Shown: one piece after another, positions 26,950 to 36,799 of the stretch
Numbering within the stretch: position 1 is the stretch's first letter
How the letters are laid out: each line of letters opens with the position of its first letter
DNA from: Janthinobacterium lividum
Lineage (GTDB): Bacteria; Pseudomonadota; Gammaproteobacteria; Burkholderiales; Burkholderiaceae_D
Assembly (NCBI RefSeq): GCF_023509035.1
Contig: NZ_CP075583.1
Location: 1,178,001 to 1,242,000, forward strand
DNA: 64,000 nt
Reading direction: 5' to 3'
Notes under the pieces: model-generated
Database searches by the model: none
Seen by the model: only the letters and a program-made list of their open reading frames with translations
Told to the model about the DNA's origin: nothing
Translations under genes and position numbers: made by a program

Positions 26950-27675
26950 GTGAAAAACTTGAAACAAATTGCCAAGCCCATGGTGGCGCTGCTGGTCGTG
27001 TCCTCGATGCTGGCCGGCTGCGCCGCGCCTGGCGGCCCTGGCGCCACGGGCAATTCCACCACCGCAGGCACGGAAGCGGCCACCGGCGAATGCAATACGG
27101 CCATGCTGGCCGGCATCGGCGCCGTCGTGGGCGGCTTGCTGGGCGGTGGCAACAACACCGTGCGCGGCGCGGCCCTGGGCGCCAGCCTGGGCGCGCTCGC
27201 CTGTGTGGCCCTGAATTATCAAAGCCAGCAAGTCAAGACGGCGCAGCAGGTGCAGACCGATTACAAGGTGGCCAACAAGGGCAAGCTGCCCGAGCAATCG
27301 ACCTTGGTGAAGTACGAGACGGGCTTTACGCCGTCCTCCGTGCGTCCGGGCCAGAAGGCACAGACCAATTCGTATATCGAAGTGGCGGCCGGCACGCGCG
27401 ATCCGAACCCGCTGGTGGAAGAAGAATTGAGCCTGTACAAGCCAAATGGCGACCTGATCAAAACCGTGCGCAAGGTGGTCAGCAGCAATAACGGCAGTGG
27501 CGCCTACAAGGGCGGCTTCTCGATTCCCATGCCAGAAGGCGTACCGCAGGGGATATACCCGGTGCGCACGGCTCTGTACCTGAATAGCAAGCGCGTCGGT
27601 GGCCAGGACGTCAAGCTGCAGATCGTCCAGCGCCAGGCGCCTGCGAGCGAGCTGCAACTGGCGCGTGCCTATTAA
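26950..27675 (+). CDS. glycine-zipper lipoprotein
   Basis: 241 residues from a GTG preceded by GGAG. A signal peptide with lipobox LAGC (Cys24) predicts a lipid-anchored protein. A glycine-rich hydrophobic stretch (AGIGAVVGGLLGGG, then GAALGASLGAL) resembles glycine-zipper membrane segments of outer-membrane lipoproteins. The C-terminal 140 residues look like a beta-sandwich (RPGQKAQTNSYIEVAAGT, VPQGIYPVRTALYLN). It starts 49 bp after the zinc-ribbon gene stop. I do not recognise a named family for the C-terminal domain. Confidence 0.75.
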   Translation: MKNLKQIAKPMVALLVVSSMLAGCAAPGGPGATGNSTTAGTEAATGECNTAMLAGIGAVVGGLLGGGNNTVRGAALGASLGALACVALNYQSQQVKTAQQVQTDYKVANKGKLPEQSTLVKYETGFTPSSVRPGQKAQTNSYIEVAAGTRDPNPLVEEELSLYKPNGDLIKTVRKVVSSNNGSGAYKGGFSIPMPEGVPQGIYPVRTALYLNSKRVGGQDVKLQIVQRQAPASELQLARAY

Positions 27676-27740
27676 ACAATCATTAGCACGGGGCGGCCAG
27701 GCAGGCCGTCCCATTCCGATTTACCCCTTCCAGGCTAGAC

Positions 27741-28852
27741 ATGACCATTTCCACAGAAGCACATAAACCTCTTCCCTTTTCCTCCGCCGTGGGCTCGCTG
27801 ATCGAAGCGACCGACGCCATCAAGAACTTCCGCGCGATTGCCCTGCTGGCCCTGACCTTCATCGGCGCCGTGCTCGTCGGTGGCGTGCTGACGATGCTTG
27901 CCGGCAGCATGAGCAGCGTGTTGCTGGGCTTCCTGGGCGGCCTGATGGCTTTCCTCGTGATGTTTTACGGTTCCAATGCCGTGGGCATCCTGCTGATGCG
28001 CGATGCGCAGGGCCAGCCTGGCCTGAGCCTGGTTGATGCCGTGCTCGTCTCGCTGTACACGAGCCACCGCCTGATCGCGGTCGTTTTCCTGGAATTCCTG
28101 ATCGTGCTGGCGGCCATGATCGCCATCGCCATCATCTTGTTCGTCTGCAAGATCCCCGTGCTCGGCCCCGTGCTGTACACGCTCGTCTTCCCGCTGTCGG
28201 CCATCGTGCTGGGCGTGCTGGTATTTGCGCTGTTCTACGTGATGCTGCCGCTGGCCGGCCCTGCCGCCTGGTCGGGTGCCAGCATGTTCCAGATCATTGC
28301 CCGCCTGAACCAGATCGTGCGCACCAAGCTGGTGTCCGTGATCCTGCTGGAAGTGCTGCTGTTCCTGATCACCTCGTTTGTGGCGCTGCTGATCTTTGGT
28401 GTGCTCGGTACCGGCGTGTCGCTGACCAGCGGCATGTCCGCCGGCATCCTGGGCCTGGGCGGCCAGATGAACATGTATTCCCTGGCTTCGGGTCTGAGCG
28501 GCGGTTCCGGCTATATCATCGCTGCGGGTCTGGGCGGCGGCTTGCTGCTGGCGGCCGCAGCCGTCGTGCCGGGCCTGATCTTTACCAAGGGCGTGTGCAT
28601 CATTTACCTGGACGCCACGCGCAATGTCGATTTCAGCGCTTCGGAAGCGAGCCTGAACGACGGCCTGGCCACGGTCAAGAAAAAGCCGAGGAAGCGCGTG
28701 AACGCGCGCGTGCCCTGGCCGAGCAGGCCGCCGCACCCGCCGCTCCCGCGCCGGCTGCCGCACCCGTTGATAGCTTGCACTGCCCGAGCTGCAAGGCGCT
28801 GGTCGCATCCGACGATGCGTTCTGCGGCGAATGCGCACATAAACTCAAGTAA
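27741..28852 (+). CDS. polytopic membrane protein with C-terminal zinc ribbon (single-base frameshift)
   Basis: The reading frame breaks near 28680 at a run of five A; adding one A joins it to the next frame and yields 370 residues. The product has about six transmembrane helices (for example AIALLALTFIGAVLVGGVL and LLEVLLFLITSFVALLIF), a glycine-rich loop, then a charged helix KAEEARERARALAEQ and a C-terminal zinc ribbon CPSCK...CGEC. Without correction the frame ends at 28922 with an arginine/proline-rich nonsense tail lacking the zinc ribbon, which argues that the correction is right. It is the third gene of the cluster; the next start lies 8 bp downstream. No named family is recognised. 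Confidence 0.75.
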
Positions 28853-28860
28853 GGCACACC

Positions 28861-29954
28861 ATGGCTCACTTCTGCACCAAATGCGGCACCGCCTATGTCC
28901 CCGGCGCGCGCTTTTGCGATGAATGCGGCAAGGCCTTGAACGCCGTGCCGTCGCCCGGACCTGCGCCGGTGCCCGTTGCGCCTGCCAAGCCGGCTGGCGC
29001 CGGCGTACAGCGGCGCCACCTCATCCTGGCCGGCGGCGTGCTGGCGGTGCTCATCGTGGCCGGTGGCGCCCTGGCGTGGCTGCTGGCGCCAGAGGCGGCC
29101 TCGGCCAGCAGTTTCAGCCGCGCCATCGATGCCCATCTGGCGGCCGACGAGGCGGCGCGCGACAAGTTGCTGTGCCTCACCAACTTGCCGTACCAGAAGG
29201 AAGAGATCCGTGTGGCGTCATACGACAGTTCCACTCGGCAATGGCTCGATATCCTCGTGCGTAGCGGGCTGTACAACGCTCCCGTCGAACAAGGCAGCGG
29301 TGGCTGGCTTGCGCAATCGCAATTTGTCTACGTGCTGGCCGCACCGGGCAAGGCAGCCTTGCGCGGCGACAAGCTGTGCGTGGCCAAGGGCGTGAAAGTG
29401 GCCAAGGTCAGCGGTTACGACCAGGTGCGTGATCTGGGCGCACAGCACGTGGCGATGGCCAAGGCCACCCTGGCGTTGACCGATGAGGCGGCGTGGCTCG
29501 CCAAATCGGCGGACCGCGCGCTGATCCTGCAACGCTTGCCGCATAGCGACCTGGAAGTGCAATTGCCGCTGGCGCTGGTCGACAAGCAGTGGCAAGTCAT
29601 CGACGAAGCGCAGATGAGCCAGGCGGCCATGAGCGGTGCGCTGGGCAAAGCGTCGGCCGTGCAGGGCGCGGGCATGCTGGACAAGCTGAAAAGCGTGTTC
29701 AGCTTTGGCGGCCACCCGCTGGTGGGCAAATGGAAGAGCTCGACGGGTGCAGTCCTGGAATTTACGCAGGACAGCATGATCGAGAACGGCAGGACGACCA
29801 AGGCCACCTTTGCGACGGAAGGCAATGTCGTGACGATCGTTTCGGAAGAGGGGGCGGCATGGCCGCGCAAATCAGCCTGAGCAACAGCAACAATACGGCC
29901 ATGCTCACCGTCGGCGGCATGCCGATCGCGGCGATGCAGCGCGTGCGCGATTAA
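28861..29954 (+). CDS. zinc-ribbon membrane-anchored protein (single-base frameshift near the 3' end)
   Basis: The N-terminal zinc ribbon CTKCG...CDECG is followed by a proline-rich linker, one transmembrane helix (HLILAGGVLAVLIVAGGALAW) and a large extracytoplasmic part. That part ends in a small beta-rich domain (PLVGKWKSSTGAVLEFTQDS), which resembles a lipocalin-like strand arrangement. The frame breaks at about 29852 in a run of five G; one extra G gives 364 residues ending at 29954 and continues the strand pattern (NTAMLTVGGMPIAAMQRV). It is the last gene of the cluster and a terminator follows. Function is unknown. Confidence 0.75.
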
Positions 29955-29999
29955 GCATCGGGCCCGGCGGCGCAGCGTGCCGCCTTGCATCATTCCCAG

Positions 30000-30025
30000 A
30001 GCCCGGTCATGCCGGGCTTTTTTTA
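30000..30025 (+). terminator. terminator of the zinc-ribbon cluster
   Basis: Stem AGCCCGG/CCGGGCT with a short loop and a run of seven T. Confidence 0.85.
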
Positions 30026-30056
30026 TGGCGACCGCACTGTGGCATGGCAAGGTATT

Positions 30057-30074
30057 TATCTTGACATCAAGATA
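30057..30074. promoter_or_regulatory. operator-like inverted repeat 1 upstream of the EamA gene
   Basis: TATCTTGACATCAAGATA, a perfect 8-bp inverted repeat around CA, of the type bound by MarR-family dimers. It shares TATCTT and AGATA ends with the second site exactly 40 bp away. Confidence 0.55.
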
Positions 30075-30096
30075 GTTTGCGGCCACACTCGGTTTT

Positions 30097-30114
30097 TATC
30101 TTAGCGTCGAGATA
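30097..30114. promoter_or_regulatory. operator-like inverted repeat 2 upstream of the EamA gene
   Basis: TATCTTAGCGTCGAGATA, an imperfect version of site 1 ending 4 bp before the EamA start codon, where it would block both transcription and ribosome access. Confidence 0.5.
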
Positions 30115-30118
30115 GTGT

Positions 30119-31001
30119 ATGTCTGCCTCTGCTGTCCGCCCCGCCTGGGGGCGATATCGTGCTCACGGCGCTGGCGCCCCTGATCTGGGGTTCCACGTAT
30201 ATCGTCACGTCCGAACTGCTGCCGCCAAACCGGCCCTTCACGGCGGCCCTGATCCGCGTGCTGCCGGCCGGCCTGCTATTGCTGCTCCTCATGCGACGCC
30301 TGCCCGTGCGGCGCGAGTGGATCCGCGTGCTGATCCTGTCGGCGCTGAATATCGGCGTGTTCCAGGCACTGCTGTTCGTGGCCGCCTACCGCTTGCCGGG
30401 CGGCTTGGCGGCCGTGGTGGGCGCCATCCAGCCGCTGCTGGTGATGGGCCTGGCCTGGGGCGTGGAAGGGCGCCGCCCGGCTCGCCTGGCCTTGCTGGCC
30501 AGCGTGCTGGGCGTGGCCGGCATGGGCGTTTTATTGTTGTCGCCACGCACCGTGTGGGAACCGATCGGCATCGCCGCCGCGCTGGGCGGCACCGCCTGCA
30601 TGGCGGCCGGCACTTACCTGACGCGGCGCTGGAAGCCGGACTTGCCCGTGCTGGCGCTGACGGGCTGGCAATTGCTGCTCGGTGGCCTGATGCTGGCGCC
30701 CGTCGCCTGGCTGGCTGACGCGCCCTTGCCGGCGCTATCCTTGCAGCAAGTGCTCGCCTATGCCTACCTGTGTCTGGCCGGCGCCTTGCTCGCGTATGCC
30801 CTATGGTTCCGCGGCATCGCCAGGCTGTCGCCCGTGGCCGTCTCCTCGCTGGGCCTGCTCAGTCCCCTGATGGCCGTCGTGCTGGGCTGGGCCTTGCTGG
30901 GCCAGGCGATGACGGGCTGGTCGATGCTGGGCTTGCTGCTGGTGCTGGCCAGCGTGCTGGTCGTGCAGTGGGCCAGCGCCCGTCCCGCAACAAAGTCCTG
31001 A
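30119..31001 (+). CDS. EamA/DMT-family transporter (probable single-base frameshift near the N-terminus)
   Basis: About ten transmembrane helices in two EamA repeats, with the family opening ALAPLIWGSTYIVTSELLPP. EamA proteins export amino acids or other metabolites across the inner membrane. The ATG at 30119 runs out of frame at GGGGG (about 30149); with four G the frame joins to give 293 residues beginning MSASAVRPAWGDIVLT, a normal N-terminus. Otherwise translation would have to start at GTG 30159, inside the first helix. Two operator-like repeats lie immediately upstream, but no regulator gene is adjacent. Confidence 0.85.
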
Positions 31002-31020
31002 CTTCCGCGCATTTCCCTTC

Positions 31021-31050
31021 GGCAGGCTGAACGTATCAGCCTGCCTGTTT
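31021..31050 (+). terminator. hairpin downstream of the EamA gene
   Basis: Perfect 10-bp stem GGCAGGCTGA/TCAGCCTGCC with a 5-base loop; only a short T-run follows. Confidence 0.6.
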
Positions 31051-31132
31051 CCCTCTGGCCGCTCCCTTTTTGCTGCACCGCACATACAGTTTTGCTTGCA
31101 CTGTAATAGGGCATTGAGGCACTATTCGCTTC

Positions 31133-31148
31133 GCGCAAACGTTTGCGC
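31133..31148. promoter_or_regulatory. RbsR (LacI-family) operator
   Basis: Perfect 16-bp palindrome GCGCAAACGTTTGCGC, the CG-centred form expected for LacI/RbsR proteins, 61 bp before the rbsB start. The regulator gene is in the same operon. Confidence 0.8.
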
Positions 31149-31209
31149 GCAACGAATTTCCTAAAAAGCATGCAGTACACGTGCTTGACCAACAACTTTG
31201 GAGACGCTC

Positions 31210-32169
31210 ATGACATCCCGTATTCGCCTGAAAATGATTGCCGCCGCTGTCCTGGTGTGTGCCTTGCCCGCCGTGCCAGCGATGGCGCAGACACCTGCAA
31301 AGCCGAAGGTGGCGCTGGTGATGAAGTCGCTCGCCAATGAATTTTTCCTGACCATGGAAAATGGCGCCAAGGCGCATCAGAAGGCAAATGCCGCCAAGTA
31401 CGACTTGCTGTCGAACGGCATCAAGGATGAAACGGATACGTCGAGCCAGATCAAGCTGGTCGAGCAAATGATCGTCTCGCGCGTCAACGCGCTGGTGATC
31501 GCCCCGGCCGACTCGAAAGCGCTGGTGCCGGTGCTGAAGAAAGCCATCGACGCGGGCATTATCGTCGTTAATATCGATAACAAGCTCGACGCGGGCGCCC
31601 TGAAAGAGAAGGGTATTTCCGTGCCATTCGTCGGCCCGGATAACCGCAAGGGCGCCAAGGTCGTCGGCGACTACCTGGCCCAGCAAATCAAGAAGGGCGA
31701 CCCCGTCGGCATCATCGAAGGCGTGTCCACCACCTACAACGCGCAGCAGCGCACCCTGGGCTTCCAGGACGCCATGAACGCGGCCGGCGCCAAGGTTGTC
31801 AGCGTGCAATCGGGCCAGTGGGAAATCGCCCCCGCCAACACGGTGGCGGCCGCCATGCTGAACGCCAATCCGAATATCAAGGCTTTGCTGTGCGGTAACG
31901 ACAACATGGCCATCGGCGCCATTTCCGCCATCAAGGCGGCCGGCAAGACGGGCAAAGTGCTCGTCGTCGGCTATGACAACATCAACGCCATCAAGCCGAT
32001 GCTGGCCGATGGCCGCGTGCTGGCTACCGCCGACCAGTTCGGTTCGCAGCAAGCCGTGTTCGGCATCGAGACCGTGCTGAAAGCCCTGGCGCAGAAGAAG
32101 AAACAGGCCGAGCTTGGTGGCGTCATCGAAACCAAGGTCGAACTGGTCGCCAAGGGCGCCAAGTCCTGA
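31210..32169 (+). CDS. rbsB: ribose ABC transporter substrate-binding protein
   Basis: 319 residues starting at the ATG at 31210 with GGAG upstream. The signal peptide (IAAAVLVCALPAVPAMAQ) predicts the periplasm. The periplasmic binding protein type 1 fold is clear from VALVMKSLANEFFLTMENGA, DALVIAPADS-like ALVIAPADSKALVPV and GYDNINAIKPML. It captures ribose (or a related pentose) for RbsAC. First gene of rbsBACRKD; a GC-rich hairpin separates it from rbsA. Confidence 0.93.
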   Translation: MTSRIRLKMIAAAVLVCALPAVPAMAQTPAKPKVALVMKSLANEFFLTMENGAKAHQKANAAKYDLLSNGIKDETDTSSQIKLVEQMIVSRVNALVIAPADSKALVPVLKKAIDAGIIVVNIDNKLDAGALKEKGISVPFVGPDNRKGAKVVGDYLAQQIKKGDPVGIIEGVSTTYNAQQRTLGFQDAMNAAGAKVVSVQSGQWEIAPANTVAAAMLNANPNIKALLCGNDNMAIGAISAIKAAGKTGKVLVVGYDNINAIKPMLADGRVLATADQFGSQQAVFGIETVLKALAQKKKQAELGGVIETKVELVAKGAKS

Positions 32170-32183
32170 TCGTTTGATCCCGC

Positions 32184-32229
32184 CGGGGCCGGCGCCTGCT
32201 TGCTCACCGAGCAGGCGGCGCCGGCCCCG
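32184..32229 (+). promoter_or_regulatory. intercistronic stem-loop between rbsB and rbsA
   Basis: A long GC-rich inverted repeat: GGGGCCGGCGCC-TGCT pairs with AGCA-GGC...GCGCCGGCCCC, with a 3-base bulge. There is no T-run. Structures here typically stabilise the upstream binding-protein mRNA or reduce read-through. Confidence 0.55.
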
Positions 32230-32253
32230 CCGCCACTACCGCGGAGTTTTATC

Positions 32254-33811
32254 ATGCCCACCGACATTCCACCGGCGCCAGCCGCCATTCCCCCTGTTAA
32301 CGCTCGATAACATCGGCAAGTCCTATGTCGGCCCCGTCCTCGGTGGCGTGGGCCTGCGCTTCGCCCCTGGCCAGGTGCTGGCGCTGACCGGAGAGAACGG
32401 CGCGGGCAAGAGTACCTTGTCGAAGATCATCTGCGGCCTGGAGCAAGCCACCACGGGCACGATGCTGCTCGATGGCAAGCCCTATCAGCCCGCCTCGCGC
32501 GGCGCCGCCGAGGCGCTGGGCATCCGCATGGTGATGCAGGAACTCAATCTGATTCCCACCCTGTCGATCGCGGAAAACCTGTACCTGAAAAATCTGCCGC
32601 AGCGCTTCGGCTTCATCGACCGTACGCGCCTCGAACGCGATGCGCGCGAACAGATGGAGAAAGTGGGCTTGGGCGGCCTCGACCCGTGGACCCTCGTGGG
32701 CGAACTGGGCATCGGCCACCAGCAAATGATCGAAATCGCGCGCAACCTGATCGGCGCCTGCCGCCTGCTGGTGCTCGACGAACCGACAGCCATGCTGACG
32801 CACCGCGAAGTGGAATTGCTGTTCCTGCAAATCGAGCGCCTGAAAGCCGAAGGCGTGTGCATCATCTATATTTCGCACCGCCTGGAAGAACTCAAGCGCG
32901 TTGCCGACCGCATCGCCGTGCTGCGCGATGGGCAACTGGTGTGCGACGACGCTATCGCGGGACATTCCGCCGCCGACCTGGTCAGCCTGATGGTGGGCCG
33001 CTCGGCCGACGATGCGGTGGACTTGAGCGGACGCACCATAGGCGCACCGCTGCTGCGCGTGCGCGGCCTGGCGCGCGGCAAGGTGGTCAACCCGACGTCC
33101 TTCGACTTGCGCGCCGGCGAAATCCTCGGCATTGCCGGCCTGATCGGTTCGGGCCGCACGGAATTGCTGCGCCTGATCTTCGGCGCCGACCGCGCCGACG
33201 CCGGTGAAGTTTTCCTCGGTGACAGCACAACGCCCGCCGCCTTGACCTCGCCGCAGGCGGCCGTCCAGGCCGGCATCGCCATGATCACGGAAGACCGCAA
33301 GGGACAAGGCTTGTTGTTGCGCCAGTCCATCGCCGTCAACACGACCCTCGCGTCGCTCGACACGGTCAGTCACGCTGGTCTCGGCTGGCTCAACGACGCA
33401 GCCGAAGCGTCGGTGGCCGACGATTACATTCAACGCCTGGGCATCCGTTCGCGCAACAGCGCGCAAACGGTGGCCGAATTGTCCGGCGGTAATCAGCAAA
33501 AGGTGGTGATCGCCCGCTGGCTGTACCGAGACTGTCCCGTGATGCTGTTCGACGAGCCCACGCGCGGCATCGATATCGGCGCCAAGTTTGATATTTATCA
33601 GGTACTGGCCGAACAGGCGCGCCAGGGCAAGGGCCTCGTCATCGTCTCGAGCGACTTGCGCGAACTGATGCTGATCTGCGATCGCATCGCCGTGATGAGC
33701 GCGGGCAGCATCGTCGACACCTTCGAGCGCGGCGCCTGGAGCCAGGACGCGCTGCTGTCGGCCGCCTTCTCCGGCTATTTGACTCCCACTTCCACTCCAG
33801 CAGCGGCCTGA
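32254..33811 (+). CDS. rbsA: ribose ABC transporter ATP-binding protein (single-base frameshift near the N-terminus)
   Basis: The two-domain sugar ATPase has Walker A GENGAGKST near residue 46, Walker B LLVLDEPTAML, a degenerate second P-loop IGSGRTELL and a second signature LSGGNQQKVVIARWL. It powers ribose import through RbsC. The ATG at 32254 with GGAG upstream goes out of frame at CCCCC (about 32291); with four C the frame joins and gives 518 residues, the normal length. Without correction, translation would have to begin in the core domain. The next gene starts 18 bp after the stop. Confidence 0.9.
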
Positions 33812-33829
33812 TCCGCCGGAAAGATTCCC

Positions 33830-34801
33830 ATGACCACCAATTCCTCTCCTTCGTATCTGCAGCGCAGCCTGGCCGACCTGAAAAACTATGCGGGCCTGAT
33901 CGGCGCCCTGCTGGCCATGTGCGTGCTGTTCTCGTTTGTCAGCGAAAACTTCTTTACCCTGGCGACCTTGAGTACCCTGTCGAACAATATCCCGACCCTC
34001 GTCGTGATGGCTGTCGGCATGACCTTTGTGCTGATCATCGGCGGCATCGATTTGTCCGTCGGTTCCGTGATGGCGCTGGCCGCTTCCGTGCTGTCGCTGG
34101 CCGTCGTGCACTGGGGCTGGCCCGTGTGGAGCGCAGCCCTGCTGGGCATGTTCGTCGCCGCCCTGTGCGGCGCCACCACGGGCCTGATTTCCGTCGGCTG
34201 GCGCATTCCCTCGTTCATCGTCTCGCTGGGCGTGCTGGAAATGGCGCGGGGTCTGGCCTATCAAGTGACAAACTCGCGCACGGAATACATCGGCAGCGCC
34301 GTTGACGGCATCAGCTCGCCGATCGCGTTTGGCTTGTCGCCCGCTTTCATCGCCTCGATCGCCATCGTCGTCATCGGCCATCTGGTGCTCACGCGCACGG
34401 TGCTGGGACGCCACTGGATCGGCATCGGCACGAATGAAGAAGCTGTGCGTTTGTCCGGCATCAATACGAAGCCGTCGAAAGTGCTGGTGTTTGCCCTGAT
34501 GGGTTTCCTCGCCGGCGTGGGCGCCCTGTTCCAGGTCTCGCGCCTGGAAGCGGCCGACCCGAACGGCGGCGTGGGCATGGAATTGCAAGTGATCGCCGCC
34601 GTCGTGATCGGCGGCACGAGCCTGATGGGCGGGCGCGGTTCCGTCATCAGCACCTTCATTGGGGTGTTGATCATTTCCGTGCTGGAAGCGGGCCTGGCGC
34701 AAGTGGGCGTGTCGGAACCCGTGAAACGCATCGTCACGGGCCTGGTGATCGTCGCGGCCGTGGTACTCGACACCTACCGCCGCCGCGGCGAACGCGCATA
34801 A
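33830..34801 (+). CDS. rbsC: ribose ABC transporter permease
   Basis: 323 residues with eight to ten predicted membrane helices. The family motifs are LIIGGIDLSVGSVMAL, GTNEEAVRLSGI (the EAA-like coupling loop) and VVIGGTSLMGGRGSV. It forms the inner-membrane channel for RbsB-delivered ribose. The stop is 21 bp before rbsR, in the same operon. Confidence 0.94.
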   Translation: MTTNSSPSYLQRSLADLKNYAGLIGALLAMCVLFSFVSENFFTLATLSTLSNNIPTLVVMAVGMTFVLIIGGIDLSVGSVMALAASVLSLAVVHWGWPVWSAALLGMFVAALCGATTGLISVGWRIPSFIVSLGVLEMARGLAYQVTNSRTEYIGSAVDGISSPIAFGLSPAFIASIAIVVIGHLVLTRTVLGRHWIGIGTNEEAVRLSGINTKPSKVLVFALMGFLAGVGALFQVSRLEAADPNGGVGMELQVIAAVVIGGTSLMGGRGSVISTFIGVLIISVLEAGLAQVGVSEPVKRIVTGLVIVAAVVLDTYRRRGERA

Positions 34802-34822
34802 TCACAGGAGAAAGCGCGGCCC

Positions 34823-35881
34823 ATGGCAACCATCAAACAAGTGGCGCAGGCGGCGGGGGTGTCGTTTACCACCGTCTCGCACGTCCTCAACAATACCCGC
34901 CCCGTCAGCGACGAGGCGCGCCGCGCCGTGCTGGCGGCGGCGGAGCAATTGCATTACGTGCCCAGCGCGCTGGCGCGTTCCCTGCGCAGCCGCAGCACGG
35001 GCACTATCGGCCTGATCATTCCCAACAATACGAACCCGTATTTCTCGGAAGTGGCGCGCGGCATCGAGGACAGCTGCTACGCGGCCGGCTACAGTGTGAT
35101 TTTGTGCAATTCCGATGACGACCCCGTCAAGCAGCGCGACTACCTGAACGTGCTGCTGACCAAGCGCTGCGACGGCCTGATTCTGTCCGCGCTGGCCGAC
35201 AGCGATGGCGAACTGCTGCGCAAGATGAAAGTGCCGGCCGTGCTGCTCGACCGCGCGCCCAGCGACCTGTCCATCGATGCGGTGGCCGTCGACAACCGCG
35301 CCGGGGGCTCTTTGGCCGCGCGCCATTTGCTGGAGCTGGGACGCCGGCGCCTCGCCTGCATCGCCGGCCCCCGCGAAGTGAGCATTTCCAACGAGCGCAT
35401 CGACGGCGCGCGCGGAGCCATGGCGGACGCGGGCGTGGTCCTGGCCGACGCCCTGTGCCGCCATAGCGATTTCACGAGCGCCGGCGGCTATGCGGCCGCG
35501 CTGGACTTGCTGGCGCTGCCGAAAGGCCAGCGCCCCGACGCGCTGTTCTGCTGCAACGACTTGATGGCCTTTGGTGCTCTGCGCGCCGCCGCCGAGCGCG
35601 GCATTGCCGTGCCGGGCGAACTGGCCGTCGTCGGCTTCGACGATATCGACCTGGCCAGCTTCGTGCACCCGGCCTTGAGCAGCGTGGCGCAAAACACGCG
35701 CGAGCTGGGCCACATCACGGCCGCCTGCCTGCTGGCACGCATCGCCGACCCGGCCTTGCCGCGCCAGCAGCGCAGCATCGCACCCGCACTGCATGTGCGC
35801 GGCTCCAGCGTGGCCGCTACTGTAACTTCTTCCGCACCTACTTCTTCACCTGCAACTGAACTGATGGGAATGACATCATGA
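34823..35881 (+). CDS. rbsR: LacI-family ribose operon repressor
   Basis: 352 residues. The N-terminal HTH ATIKQVAQAAGVSFTTVSHVLNN and hinge helix (SALARSLRSRSTGTIG) are followed by a sugar-binding core (GLIIPNNTNPYFSEVARGIE). It probably binds the palindrome at 31133-31148 and releases it with ribose. Its place inside the operon means it is under its own control. The last four bases overlap the rbsK start (ATGA). The C-terminal serine/threonine-rich tail is slightly longer than usual. Confidence 0.9.
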   Translation: MATIKQVAQAAGVSFTTVSHVLNNTRPVSDEARRAVLAAAEQLHYVPSALARSLRSRSTGTIGLIIPNNTNPYFSEVARGIEDSCYAAGYSVILCNSDDDPVKQRDYLNVLLTKRCDGLILSALADSDGELLRKMKVPAVLLDRAPSDLSIDAVAVDNRAGGSLAARHLLELGRRRLACIAGPREVSISNERIDGARGAMADAGVVLADALCRHSDFTSAGGYAAALDLLALPKGQRPDALFCCNDLMAFGALRAAAERGIAVPGELAVVGFDDIDLASFVHPALSSVAQNTRELGHITAACLLARIADPALPRQQRSIAPALHVRGSSVAATVTSSAPTSSPATELMGMTS

Positions 35882-36786
35882 TCGTGGTTATCGGCAGCAT
35901 CAATATGGACCTGGTCTTGCGCGTGCCGCGCATGCCCCTCCCCGGCGAAACCCTGACGGGCGGCGCGTTTCGAACCATTCCTGGCGGCAAGGGCGCCAAC
36001 CAGGCCGTGGCCTGCGCGCGCCTGAGCGGCAAAGTGGCGGGAGCCCAGCAAGTGGCCATGATCGGCTGCGTGGGCGACGATGCGTTTGGCGCGACCCTGC
36101 GCGCGGCGCTGGTGGGCGATGGCATCATCGACAGCCACATCACGACCTTGCCGGGCGTCGCCTCGGGCATCGCCTCGATCCTGGTGGACGACAATGGCCA
36201 GAACAGCATCGTGATTGCCGGCGGAGCCAACGATTTATTGAGCCCTGCGCACATTGATGCGGCGCAAGGATTGATCGAGCAGGCGGATATCGTCGTGCTG
36301 CAGCTGGAAACGCCGATGGCCACCGTCGTGCACGCCATCAAACTGGCCCGTTCGCTGGGCAAGACCGTGGTGCTGAACCCGGCCCCGGCGGCCAGCTTGC
36401 CGGACGGCGTGCTGGAACTGGTCGACTACCTGATTCCGAATGAAATCGAAGCGGCCATGCTGGCCGGCGTCAGCCCGGAAGGCGCGGATGCCAAGGCGCT
36501 GGCGGCCGCGCTGCAAAAGCTGGGCAGCGACAACGTCATCATCACCTTGGGTTCCAAGGGCGTGCATGCGGCCCTGTATGGCGGCGAGTACACGTTCCCG
36601 GCCGAAGTGGTGAAAGCCGTCGATACGACGGCCGCCGGCGACACGTTTATTGGCGGCTTTGTCGCGGGCCTGGCGTCCGGCATGGACGAGGCCGAAGCAA
36701 TCCAGCAAGGCCAGCGCGCGGCCGCCTGGAGCGTCACCAAGCCTGGCGCGCAAACCTCGATCCCCCACTTGCACGAGCTGTTCTAA
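35878..36786 (+). CDS. rbsK: ribokinase
   Basis: 302 residues of the PfkB fold: VIGSINMDLVLRVPRMPLPGET, the GGKGANQAVA signature 1 and DTTAAGDTFIGGFVAGL signature 2 with the catalytic Asp. It phosphorylates ribose at O5 so it can enter the pentose phosphate pathway. The start overlaps the rbsR stop. Confidence 0.95.
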   Translation: MIVVIGSINMDLVLRVPRMPLPGETLTGGAFRTIPGGKGANQAVACARLSGKVAGAQQVAMIGCVGDDAFGATLRAALVGDGIIDSHITTLPGVASGIASILVDDNGQNSIVIAGGANDLLSPAHIDAAQGLIEQADIVVLQLETPMATVVHAIKLARSLGKTVVLNPAPAASLPDGVLELVDYLIPNEIEAAMLAGVSPEGADAKALAAALQKLGSDNVIITLGSKGVHAALYGGEYTFPAEVVKAVDTTAAGDTFIGGFVAGLASGMDEAEAIQQGQRAAAWSVTKPGAQTSIPHLHELF

Positions 36787-36799
36787 CGACACCACGCCC

